Shown piece after piece: positions 57,252-64,000 of a stretch of DNA of 64,000 nt. Made by a program: the position numbers and the translations under genes. Numbering within the stretch: the first letter of the stretch is position 1; each line of letters begins with the position of its first letter. Source of the stretch: a bacterium (GTDB lineage Bacteria; Planctomycetota; Planctomycetia; Planctomycetales; Planctomycetaceae); assembly GCA_016125225.1 (NCBI GenBank), contig WGME01000011.1:62001-126000 (forward strand). The letters run 5' to 3'. The notes below the pieces were generated by a model. The model searched no databases and had not been told where the DNA came from. It saw only the letters and a program-made list of their open reading frames with translations.

Positions 57252-59183
57252 TCAACTGGCCAGGCAGGCGGTATCGGACACAGGCTTGGCAACCACACCG
57301 GCCCGTTCGGCCGCAGTGCGACCAGCCGCGACGAGGCCAGCGACATCGAGGCCCAACTCCGCGAGCAATTCGTCTCGCTCGCCATGCTCCACAAAGCGGT
57401 CGGGCAAGCCGAGGCACCGCAAGTGGTCGGTAGCGACTCCCGCAGCATTAGCGGCTTCCAGCACGGCTGACCCGAATCCACCCGGCAGGCAACCTTCCTC
57501 GACCGTGAGCACAAACGCGGCCTCTTCCAAAGCGCGGAACATTGTCGAGGTATCGAGCGGTTTACAAAAGCGGGCATTGATCACACCAACATCGTAACCT
57601 TGTGCCTGCAGTTGTGCTGCGGCTTGCACGCAGTGCGTGAACAGCGTGCCATAGGCGATGAACATGCCATCGCGGCCCCAGCGATAGACTTCCGCCTTGC
57701 CGAGTTCGATCGGCTGTTCCGGGCGTTCGACCACTTCGGTGTTCGCCTTGGGATAACGAATTGCCACGGCATGCGGCGTGGTGAGGGCGAAGTTCATCAG
57801 CGGGGCGACATCGTGATCATCACCCGGCGCCGCCACCACCATGTTCGGGAAGAGCCGCATGTACGGAATATCGAATGCCCCATGATGGGTCGGTCCATCG
57901 GTCCCGGCGATCCCCGCGCGATCCATGCAGAAGGTCACGGGCAGATTCTGCAAGGCGACTTCCTGGAAAATGTGATCGAAGGCCCGTTGCAGGAAGGTGC
58001 TGTAGATATCGACGACCGGCCGCATGCCCGCTTTCGCCATGCCCCCCGCAAAGGCGACCGAGTGGGCTTCGCAGATGCCAGTATCGAAGAAGCGTTCGGG
58101 AAAGTCCTGGCGGATGCGCGAGAGCTTGTTGCCCTCGCACATCGCGGCGGTCAGCACGCAGACTTTGTCGTTCTGCTGCATGGCATCATACAGGGCATCA
58201 CTGACGGAGTTCGTATAGGCCCGCGTGGAACTCTTCTTGATCGATGCGACGCCGTTGTGACCGTTGCGCTGGAACGGCGGCGGAGCATGGAACATCACCG
58301 GGTCGTTGCAGGCGGGTTCGAAACCATGCCCCTTCTGCGTGAAAACATGCAGCAAGACCGGGCCGGAAACTTCCTTCACCATCTCCAGCGCTCGCCGCAA
58401 CCCGAGCAGATCATGACCATCGACAGGGCCGATGTAGCGGAAGCCCATCTCTTCAAAGAGCATGCCGCCGTGCAGGAAGCCTTTGAGGGCATCTTTGAAT
58501 TGCGAGATGGCCTGCTGCGCACTTTCGCCCACCATCGGGACTTTGTTCAGCAGCCACGAGACATCGCGTTTGAGGCCATTATAGAACGGGGCGATACGGG
58601 CCTTATCGAGATAATGGGCCAACCCGCCGACACGCGGGCAGATGCCCATTTTGTTGTCGTTCAGAATGACGAGCAGGTCTTTCTTCAATTCGGCGGCGTT
58701 GTTCATGGCTTCGAAGACCACGCCGGAGGGCAATGCACCATCGCCGATCACCGCGACTGACTTGCGACCAGTTTCACCGAGCAGATCATCACCCGCTTTA
58801 AGTCCCAACACGGTCGACACACTCGCCCCGGCATGACCCGTCATGAAAAGGTCATACGGACTTTCCTGCGGATTGGGAAAGCCCATCAAACCGCCACGTC
58901 GACGGATCGACTGGAATTCGGCAAAGCGGCCGGTGATCAGTTTGTGCGGATAAATCTGATGGCCAGTATCCCAGATCAAACGATCGCACGAGAAGTCGTA
59001 GACCAGATGCAGCGCGAGGCAGAGTTCGACCACGCCCAGGTTGCTGGCGAAGTGAGCCGTGCGGTCGCTGACCACGGTGCACAGAGCTTCGCGAATTTCA
59101 TCGGCGAGTTGCAGCAACTGAGAATCGTTCAAGCCCTGCAGGTCGCGAGGCGATTGAATCTTCGGCAGCAGTTGAAAGTCCAT
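57252..59183 (-). CDS. dxs: 1-deoxy-D-xylulose-5-phosphate synthase
   Basis: First enzyme of the methylerythritol phosphate route to isoprenoids: pyruvate plus glyceraldehyde 3-phosphate to DXP. 643 residues. Motifs: LQLADEIREALC near the N-terminus, DTGHQIYPHKLITGR, GHAGASVSTVLG, the TPP motif GDGALPSGVVFEAMNNA...ILNDNKMGI, YIGPVDGHDLLGLRR, FTQKGHGFEPA and FCMDRAGIAGTDGPTHHGAFD. Its ATG overlaps the stop of ispA by one base (TAATG), so the two are translated as a pair, ispA first. Confidence 0.96.
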   Translation of the reverse strand: MDFQLLPKIQSPRDLQGLNDSQLLQLADEIREALCTVVSDRTAHFASNLGVVELCLALHLVYDFSCDRLIWDTGHQIYPHKLITGRFAEFQSIRRRGGLMGFPNPQESPYDLFMTGHAGASVSTVLGLKAGDDLLGETGRKSVAVIGDGALPSGVVFEAMNNAAELKKDLLVILNDNKMGICPRVGGLAHYLDKARIAPFYNGLKRDVSWLLNKVPMVGESAQQAISQFKDALKGFLHGGMLFEEMGFRYIGPVDGHDLLGLRRALEMVKEVSGPVLLHVFTQKGHGFEPACNDPVMFHAPPPFQRNGHNGVASIKKSSTRAYTNSVSDALYDAMQQNDKVCVLTAAMCEGNKLSRIRQDFPERFFDTGICEAHSVAFAGGMAKAGMRPVVDIYSTFLQRAFDHIFQEVALQNLPVTFCMDRAGIAGTDGPTHHGAFDIPYMRLFPNMVVAAPGDDHDVAPLMNFALTTPHAVAIRYPKANTEVVERPEQPIELGKAEVYRWGRDGMFIAYGTLFTHCVQAAAQLQAQGYDVGVINARFCKPLDTSTMFRALEEAAFVLTVEEGCLPGGFGSAVLEAANAAGVATDHLRCLGLPDRFVEHGERDELLAELGLDVAGLVAAGRTAAERAGVVAKPVSDTACLAS

Positions 59184-60079
59184 TAGTGATCCCTTTGCCC
59201 GACAAACCGGGCGAGTGACACCAGGTGTTGACTCTGTGAGCCCAAAGACCGGGCCAGTTCGGTCGCTTCGTCGATCAGCAGGTCGGCTCGGCGGCGGCTT
59301 TCTGCGATGCCGAGCAAACCGGGGTAGGTCAGTTTTCCGGCTTGGGCATCCTTCTGCACGCCTTTACCCATTTTTTCCGGATCGCCCGAAACGTCCAATA
59401 GGTCATCCGTAATTTGGAACGCTAAACCAACACGTTCACCAAACTTTTTCAGGGTGGTGAGTTGGTCTGGAGTGGCTGAGGCGACTCTGCCGCCTAATGT
59501 GAGCGCACAAGTGAATAGTCGCCCGGTCTTGCGGCGATGAATCGCCTCCAATTCAGCGACCGTCGAGAGTCCCTGTTCCTCGGCGAGCATGTCGACCACC
59601 TGACCGGCGACCATGCCACAATCCCCGGCGGCGGAGGCCAGGTCGGCACAACAGGCGGCGGCGATCGCGGGCGGCGTAATGTCACGAGCCACCACTTCAA
59701 ACGCCAACGTCAGGAGGGCATCACCCGCCAGAATCGCGAGGGCTTCCCCGAAGACCTTGTGATTGGTCGGCCGACCGCGCCGGAAGTCGTCGTCATCCAT
59801 AGCAGGCAAATCATCATGGATGAGCGAGTAGGTGTGGATCATTTCCAGGGCACAGGCGGCGGGCAGGGCAGCGGAAATGTCACCGCCACACGCTTCGCAG
59901 GCCAGCAGTGTGAGCATGGGTCGCAGGCGCTTCCCCCCGGCGAGCAGACTGTAGGCCATCGCTTCCCGCAAACGGGGCGGGCAATCGTCGGCGGGTTGCA
60001 TGTACTCCGCCAAGCGGGCATTCACGCGATCTCGGTAATCGCGAAGGACGGCATCGAGGCTGTCGGCTGTGGTCGGCAT
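59183..60079 (-). CDS. ispA: Polyprenyl (farnesyl) diphosphate synthase
   Basis: A 298-residue trans-isoprenyl diphosphate synthase condensing IPP with allylic diphosphates. First Asp-rich motif LIHDDLPAMDDDDFRRGRPT (the FARM with two extra residues, typical of farnesyl/geranyl short-chain enzymes), GKRLRPMLTLLACEACGG, and the second Asp motif FQITDDLLDVSGDPEKMGKGVQKDAQ with GKLTYPGLLG. It sits first in an operon with dxs (TAATG overlap). Chain length C10-C15 is probable from the residues before the first motif but not proven. Confidence 0.94.
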   Translation of the reverse strand: MPTTADSLDAVLRDYRDRVNARLAEYMQPADDCPPRLREAMAYSLLAGGKRLRPMLTLLACEACGGDISAALPAACALEMIHTYSLIHDDLPAMDDDDFRRGRPTNHKVFGEALAILAGDALLTLAFEVVARDITPPAIAAACCADLASAAGDCGMVAGQVVDMLAEEQGLSTVAELEAIHRRKTGRLFTCALTLGGRVASATPDQLTTLKKFGERVGLAFQITDDLLDVSGDPEKMGKGVQKDAQAGKLTYPGLLGIAESRRRADLLIDEATELARSLGSQSQHLVSLARFVGQRDH

Positions 60080-60487
60080 GCGCGGTCGTCCGCATCCTTG
60101 CTGGGGCGATCAACGCTCTGGTTGACCTCACCCTCGTACGATTATGGCGTCGATCCTGACGGTCTGATCATACTTGGCGAACTCCCGCAGGTGAAGCGTG
60201 CCTATATCCTGCGGGCAGGCCGTCAATCCCAGACGATGAAATGATTGACAGTTTGTAATGACGAGGGATAGACTCAAATTCATCGATTTTCAATGGTCTG
60301 CCCGACTCGGACGCTCAAGGTGGGAGAGCACACGTGTCGCAGGTTCTGAACTGCCATTCTCTGGCATGGGTCTACACGATCGCAGGGGGTGTCGCCCCGC
60401 GCGGGATCTCTGACCGCTTCTGTCGAAAGGCCCAAACCCACCCGCACTGCTGAAGCAACCGGAATCACCAACAGGAAGGGCGTGGTT
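60080..60487. other. Divergent promoter region between ispA and hppA
   Basis: About 400 bases with no recognisable gene. It must contain promoters for both directions. One plausible sigma-70 promoter for hppA is listed separately (60245-60274). Confidence 0.5.
60245..60274 (+). promoter_or_regulatory. Candidate sigma-70 promoter of hppA
   Basis: TTGACA (60245-60250) and TAGACT (60269-60274, four of six matches) are spaced by 18 bases. Transcription would start near 60281, leaving an approximately 207-base leader before the hppA start. By eye only. Confidence 0.35.
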
Positions 60488-63055
60488 ATGTGTGGTCGTG
60501 TGCAGGAACGGATCGGCCGCGTCGGGGTGGCGACTTTGGCGTTCGGGTTGATAGCGCCACAGGCAGCCCATGCTCAGGAAGTCGCCGCCCCGGTGCTACC
60601 AGACTCGACCACCGTCGCGTTTTGTTGGATCGTCAGCCTCGCAGGTTCGATCACGGCGCTGGTCTTTGCCTACCGTTTCTTCCTGTGGATGGTCGCCATG
60701 AATGAAGGCGATCCACTGATGATCAAGATCGCCGATGCTGTGCGTGATGGGGCACGGGCCTATCTCAGCCAGCAGTACAAAGTGGTCTTCGTCTTCTTTC
60801 TGGTGGTCTCGGCGATTCTCGCCTGGATGGCCTTCGGTTTGAATGCTCAATCGAAATGGGTGCCATTGGCGTTCTGGACCGGCGGGCTCTTCAGCGGGCT
60901 GGCCGGTTGGTTCGGGATGCGAACGGCGACGATGGCCAGTTCCCGGACCGCACAAGGGGCCAAGCAATCGCTCAATCAAGGCTTGCAGGTCGCTTTCCGC
61001 AGTGGAGCGGTGATGGGCTTGACGGTGGTCGGTCTCGGCCTGCTCGATATCTGCCTGTGGTTTGCCGTTCTCTACTGGATGTTCAGTTTGCCGCTGATCG
61101 ATGTCACGGTCACCATGCTCTGCTTCGGGATGGGGGCCAGCAGTCAGGCCTTGTTCGCCCGGGTTGGCGGAGGCATCTTCACCAAGGCGGCCGATGTCGG
61201 TGCCGACCTCGTTGGCAAAGTGGAGCACAGTATTCCTGAAGATGATCCCCGGAACCCAGCCACGATTGCGGATAATGTGGGCGACAATGTGGGTGATGTC
61301 GCGGGCATGGGGGCCGACTTGTATGAATCATACTGCGGTTCGATTCTGGCTGCGGCGGCGATTGGCGTTTCCGCGTATCCCGAATCGCCCAAGATGCAGA
61401 TGATGCTGCTGTTGCTGCCGATGGTGCTGGCGGCGGCAGGGATCGGCCTGTCGATCGCGGGCATCTATATGGTGCGCACCAACGAAGACGCCACGCAACG
61501 CAATCTGTTGCAAGCACTCGCACGGGGCATCAACTTCAGCACGGCGGGAGTCTTCGCGGCGGCGTTTCTGCTGGTCTACATGCTGATCGTGTTGCCTTCG
61601 CAGTCGGCAGGAATTCCGGTCGGCAGTCCTTATCCACAAGGACTGCCACTCCTGGGACTGGCGGGGTCCATTGTGACGGGCCTGGTGGCCGGTTGGCTCA
61701 TCGGCAAGTGGACTGAGTATTCCACCAGCCAGGAATACGAACCCACGCGCCGCATTGCCGACCAGGCGGTCACGGGCCCCGCGACAGTCATCATTTCGGG
61801 CATTGCCGAAGGTTTCTACAGCGTTTGGGCACCAATCGTGATTGTCGGCGTGAGTATTCTGCTGGCATTCGGTTTGGGCACCGGCTTCGTTTATACAGAT
61901 CCACGGTTATTCGCGCTGGGGCTGTATGGCGTCGCGATTGCTGCCGTCGGGATGCTGAGCACCTTGGGGATTACGCTGGCCACCGATGCCTATGGCCCCA
62001 TCGCTGACAACGCCGGTGGCAATGCCGAAATGAGCAAGCAGGAACCTTATGTGCGGCATCGCACCGATGCCCTCGACAGCCTCGGCAATACCACCGCCGC
62101 GACTGGAAAGGGCTTCGCCATCGGATCGGCGGCACTCACGGCCCTCGCATTGCTCGCCGCCTATGTCGAAGAGGTCCGAGTCGGTTTTGATCGCTGGGTC
62201 GAAAAGTCGCCAGCGGTGGCGGTATCTCCTGCGATGACCGATGCCACCGTCTTCAAACGGACGGAGTCGTTACTGGCAGCTCGCTGGAAGCAAGATAGCC
62301 AGAACATCGCCTATTTGATGTTCCCGCCCAATGCACCGAAGCCGCCGCAATCAATTCTTGATCTACGGAACGCCGAAGTGGGTTCGACGATTGAACACGT
62401 CAACCTGCAACAGTTGATCGATGATGGCAAGGTGATTGCGAATCACTCGGCGACCATTCCCGACTTCGCCCGGTACTACGATCTGTCGGTGATGAATCCG
62501 GGGGTGCTCGTCGGTCTGTTTCTGGGAACTATGCTGGTCTTCGTCTTCTGTGCACTGACCATGAAAGCCGTCGGTCGGGCGGCGGGGAAGATGGTTGCCG
62601 AAGTCCGCCGCCAGTTCCGTGAGAACGCAGGCATCATGCAGGGGATTTCCGATCCCGACTATGCGGCTTGCGTGGAGATCAGCACCAAAGCCGCCCAACG
62701 GGAAATGATCATCCCGTCGGTCTTGGCGTTGGTTGTGCCGGTGATCGTGGGGTTATTGCTCGGGGTCGGTGGAGTGATCGGCATGCTTGCCGGGGGCCTC
62801 ACCTCGGGCTTTGCCGTCGCCGTGATGATGGCCAATGCCGGTGGTGCCTGGGACAACGCCAAGAAGTATATCGAAAGCGGTGCTCACGGCGGCAAAGGGA
62901 CCGAAGCCCACAAAGCCACCGTCGTGGGCGACACCGTCGGCGATCCGTTCAAAGATACGTCCGGCCCAAGTTTGAACATCCTCATCAAACTGATGAGCAT
63001 GGTCTCGGTGGTCTTTGCGGGCCTGATCGTGCAATACGCCCTGCGGCTATTCTAG
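60488..63055 (+). CDS. hppA: Membrane-bound ion-translocating pyrophosphatase
   Basis: An integral membrane enzyme that couples pyrophosphate hydrolysis to H+ or Na+ pumping. 855 residues from the ATG at 60488 with AGGAAGG upstream; the frame runs left to 60389. Active-site blocks: [21 protein letters not shown] followed by [37 protein letters not shown], and [18 protein letters not shown]. The [17 protein letters not shown] motif has Ala where K+-independent enzymes carry Lys, so it is probably K+-dependent. Odd features: an N-terminal signal-like segment ([11 protein letters not shown]) and about 80-100 extra polar residues (about 562-664) in one non-membrane loop. H+ versus Na+ specificity is not assigned. 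Confidence 0.95.
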   Translation: MCGRVQERIGRVGVATLAFGLIAPQAAHAQEVAAPVLPDSTTVAFCWIVSLAGSITALVFAYRFFLWMVAMNEGDPLMIKIADAVRDGARAYLSQQYKVVFVFFLVVSAILAWMAFGLNAQSKWVPLAFWTGGLFSGLAGWFGMRTATMASSRTAQGAKQSLNQGLQVAFRSGAVMGLTVVGLGLLDICLWFAVLYWMFSLPLIDVTVTMLCFGMGASSQALFARVGGGIFTKAADVGADLVGKVEHSIPEDDPRNPATIADNVGDNVGDVAGMGADLYESYCGSILAAAAIGVSAYPESPKMQMMLLLLPMVLAAAGIGLSIAGIYMVRTNEDATQRNLLQALARGINFSTAGVFAAAFLLVYMLIVLPSQSAGIPVGSPYPQGLPLLGLAGSIVTGLVAGWLIGKWTEYSTSQEYEPTRRIADQAVTGPATVIISGIAEGFYSVWAPIVIVGVSILLAFGLGTGFVYTDPRLFALGLYGVAIAAVGMLSTLGITLATDAYGPIADNAGGNAEMSKQEPYVRHRTDALDSLGNTTAATGKGFAIGSAALTALALLAAYVEEVRVGFDRWVEKSPAVAVSPAMTDATVFKRTESLLAARWKQDSQNIAYLMFPPNAPKPPQSILDLRNAEVGSTIEHVNLQQLIDDGKVIANHSATIPDFARYYDLSVMNPGVLVGLFLGTMLVFVFCALTMKAVGRAAGKMVAEVRRQFRENAGIMQGISDPDYAACVEISTKAAQREMIIPSVLALVVPVIVGLLLGVGGVIGMLAGGLTSGFAVAVMMANAGGAWDNAKKYIESGAHGGKGTEAHKATVVGDTVGDPFKDTSGPSLNILIKLMSMVSVVFAGLIVQYALRLF

Positions 63056-63060
63056 AGGTA

Positions 63061-63122
63061 GTCCAGAGACGAGAGGCCAGAGTCGAGAGCCAGAAGCTTG
63101 AGCATTCTCCTGGCACTCAACA
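63061..63122. repeat. GAGAGTC-type heptad repeat after hppA
   Basis: AGAGACGAGAG-GCCAGAGTCGAGAGCCAGAAGC and CTGGCACTCAACACTTGGC follow the hppA stop by five bases. The strings match those inserted in mfd (18385-18475, other strand). It fills the gap between convergent hppA and the DinB gene. Confidence 0.65.
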
Positions 63123-63130
63123 CTTGGCGA

Positions 63131-63589
63131 TCAATCTTCCAGACCCAGTGCTTTGCGTTTTTCCTGAATGTGGACCAGATGGCCGCGGATGTGCTGCGTG
63201 GTTAGTTCCACTTGTTGCCGCAGGGTGAGTAAGCCGCGTTCGCTATGAACGGCGGTTCTTTGCCAGGCACTCTCGGGCAGATTCCGTAAGATCGGTGCGA
63301 GTTGCCTGCGGGTCCATTCAATCAATTGCAGTTCGACTTCCACATCTCGCGTATTGTAGTCGAATGCGGTGACATACCGATCCTGATCGACCCCCATGAG
63401 CAAGGGGTTGTCCATTCCGATCGTACGTTTGATGCGGTCGGCCCAGTACTGCTCGGCGTCGGAGAGATGGCCAATGACTTCCAGTGTGCTCCATTTGCCG
63501 GGGATCGGCCGGGCCTGCAGTTGTTCGAGTGTCATATCCGACACTGCGGCGCGCAGGTCTTGCACATCGCTCAGAAAGGTTTCCAGCAT
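63131..63589 (-). CDS. DinB-family (DinB_2) protein
   Basis: A 152-residue protein with the DinB four-helix layout: LETFLSDVQDLRAAVSDMTLEQL, then WSTLEVIGHLSDAEQYWADRIKRTI containing the first His of the putative metal site, WTRRQLAPILRNL, and TTQHIRGHLVHIQEKRKAL with the other two His residues. The family includes bacillithiol and mycothiol S-transferases and proteins of unknown role. Gene neighbours do not reveal a substrate. Start at 63589. Confidence 0.87.
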   Translation of the reverse strand: MLETFLSDVQDLRAAVSDMTLEQLQARPIPGKWSTLEVIGHLSDAEQYWADRIKRTIGMDNPLLMGVDQDRYVTAFDYNTRDVEVELQLIEWTRRQLAPILRNLPESAWQRTAVHSERGLLTLRQQVELTTQHIRGHLVHIQEKRKALGLED

Positions 63590-63615
63590 CGGCTTTGCCT
63601 TATGATGACCGTGGG

Positions 63616-64000
63616 TCAGTCGCGAATGCGGGTGGCCCCCGCCGTCATCAGATTCTGCTGCAGAGTCGCCGCGTAGGCAACAAACCGCTCATCGTAATGA
63701 GGCAAGGCTTTTGCCAGACGGTCAGAGAGCGGCCCCGGATGGGCATCGAATCGCAGTTCATTCAGGAAATCGACGAGCACGGCCTGGGTGGTTTCGCTGT
63801 CATGCAGCATGAAGTGCGCCCAGGCCCAGGCTTCCAGATAATCGGCCTTCTGCATCTGGCCGACATCGCCGAGTTGTTCCAGACGTTTCACATCGGGTCG
63901 CCAGCCATTGTTCAAGGCTTCGGTCAACTGCTGCGCATACTCGGCATTGAAGCCGTGTTTGGAACTGACGATTTCGAAGTACTCGGCCAGGCCTTCGTCG
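63616..64000 (-). CDS. DUF1570-type protein, C-terminal part (cut by the window edge)
   Basis: The frame is open to the right edge, so the start is outside the window; 127 residues are visible. DEGLAEYFEIV at the beginning matches the EGLAEYF motif that follows the His-Glu-X-X-His of DUF1570 (PF07607) peptidase-like proteins, a family common in planctomycetes. The rest (ADYLEAWAWAHFMLHDSETTQAVLVDFLNELR, and LPHYDERFVAYAATLQQNL) fits the helical C-terminus. The catalytic part cannot be seen. Confidence 0.72.
   Translation of the reverse strand, partial: DEGLAEYFEIVSSKHGFNAEYAQQLTEALNNGWRPDVKRLEQLGDVGQMQKADYLEAWAWAHFMLHDSETTQAVLVDFLNELRFDAHPGPLSDRLAKALPHYDERFVAYAATLQQNLMTAGATRIRD

Noticed and set aside
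57600-58760. A 386-codon open frame on the plus strand opposite dxs
   Set aside because: It is the antisense shadow of dxs; the minus-strand product is full-length and carries all family motifs, while the plus-strand product is His/Arg-rich with no recognisable domain.

Overview
The window is a stretch of a planctomycete chromosome (Planctomycetota, probably order Planctomycetales). The evidence is a Cys-type sulfatase, an ECF sigma factor of the kind planctomycetes pair with Ser/Thr kinases, a PQQ-type propeller beginning with a WPQFRGP motif, a 1192-residue SecA, a DUF1570 fragment, a membrane pyrophosphatase, and many intergenic palindromes and heptad-type repeats. The DNA is moderately GC-rich by eye. 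Only part of the starts have a clear Shine-Dalgarno (SD) sequence. No rRNA, tRNA, CRISPR array, transposase or prophage gene was seen. Most genes look chromosomal and housekeeping or peripheral-metabolic.

Layout. 1-4 kb: signalling cluster with a membrane Ser/Thr kinase (cut by the left edge), a convergent LuxR-type regulator whose receiver lacks the phospho-acceptor Asp, and a divergent ECF sigma factor. 4-10.3 kb: secA, a DinB-like protein, a secreted lactonase-fold propeller and a SpoIIAA-like protein. 10.3-19.2 kb: a SulP transporter fused to a beta-carbonic anhydrase with a Zur-box-like operator upstream, a GH10-fold protein that has lost both catalytic glutamates, a parvulin foldase and mfd. 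19.5-25.4 kb: a small secreted Val-rich peptide, a DUF2817 metallopeptidase, a serine beta-lactamase-fold hydrolase, an L-fuconate dehydratase-like enolase and aspS. 25.5-26.7 kb: a more AT-rich islet with a hypothetical gene, two very small ORFs and hairpins. 26.8-31 kb: secreted proteins (STN-like repeat protein, beta-helix protein, glycerophosphodiesterase). 31-38 kb: tkt, a phosphoglycerate-mutase-like phosphatase, a sulfatase, a secreted hypothetical and argH.

38-49 kb: a MoxR/ChlI-like AAA ATPase, a Coa1-like membrane protein, a methyltransferase-like protein, a YugP-type Zn peptidase, a large Hsp70-like protein, a FeoB-associated Cys-rich peptide, a small membrane protein, an SGNH hydrolase, a PQQ propeller coupled to a VOC protein, and a single-domain response regulator. 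49-64 kb: a double U32 peptidase-family protein, photolyase, a short hibernation factor (hpf), a sialidase-like protein, two hypotheticals, the dxs-ispA isoprenoid pair (start/stop overlap), the membrane pyrophosphatase hppA, a DinB protein and a DUF1570 fragment cut by the right edge.

Genes that clearly work together are few: ispA-dxs (isoprenoid precursors), the PQQ propeller-VOC pair (1-nt gap), and perhaps the kinase, regulator and sigma-factor cluster. The most unusual material is regulatory or repetitive: a perfect 7-1-7 Zur-type dyad in front of the carbonic anhydrase fusion, a REPIN-like inverted pair of palindromes overlapping the 5' end of the U32 ORF, a heptad repeat inserted in frame inside mfd, several other dispersed palindrome families, a SecA with an amplified helical repeat, and the catalytically dead GH10-fold protein.
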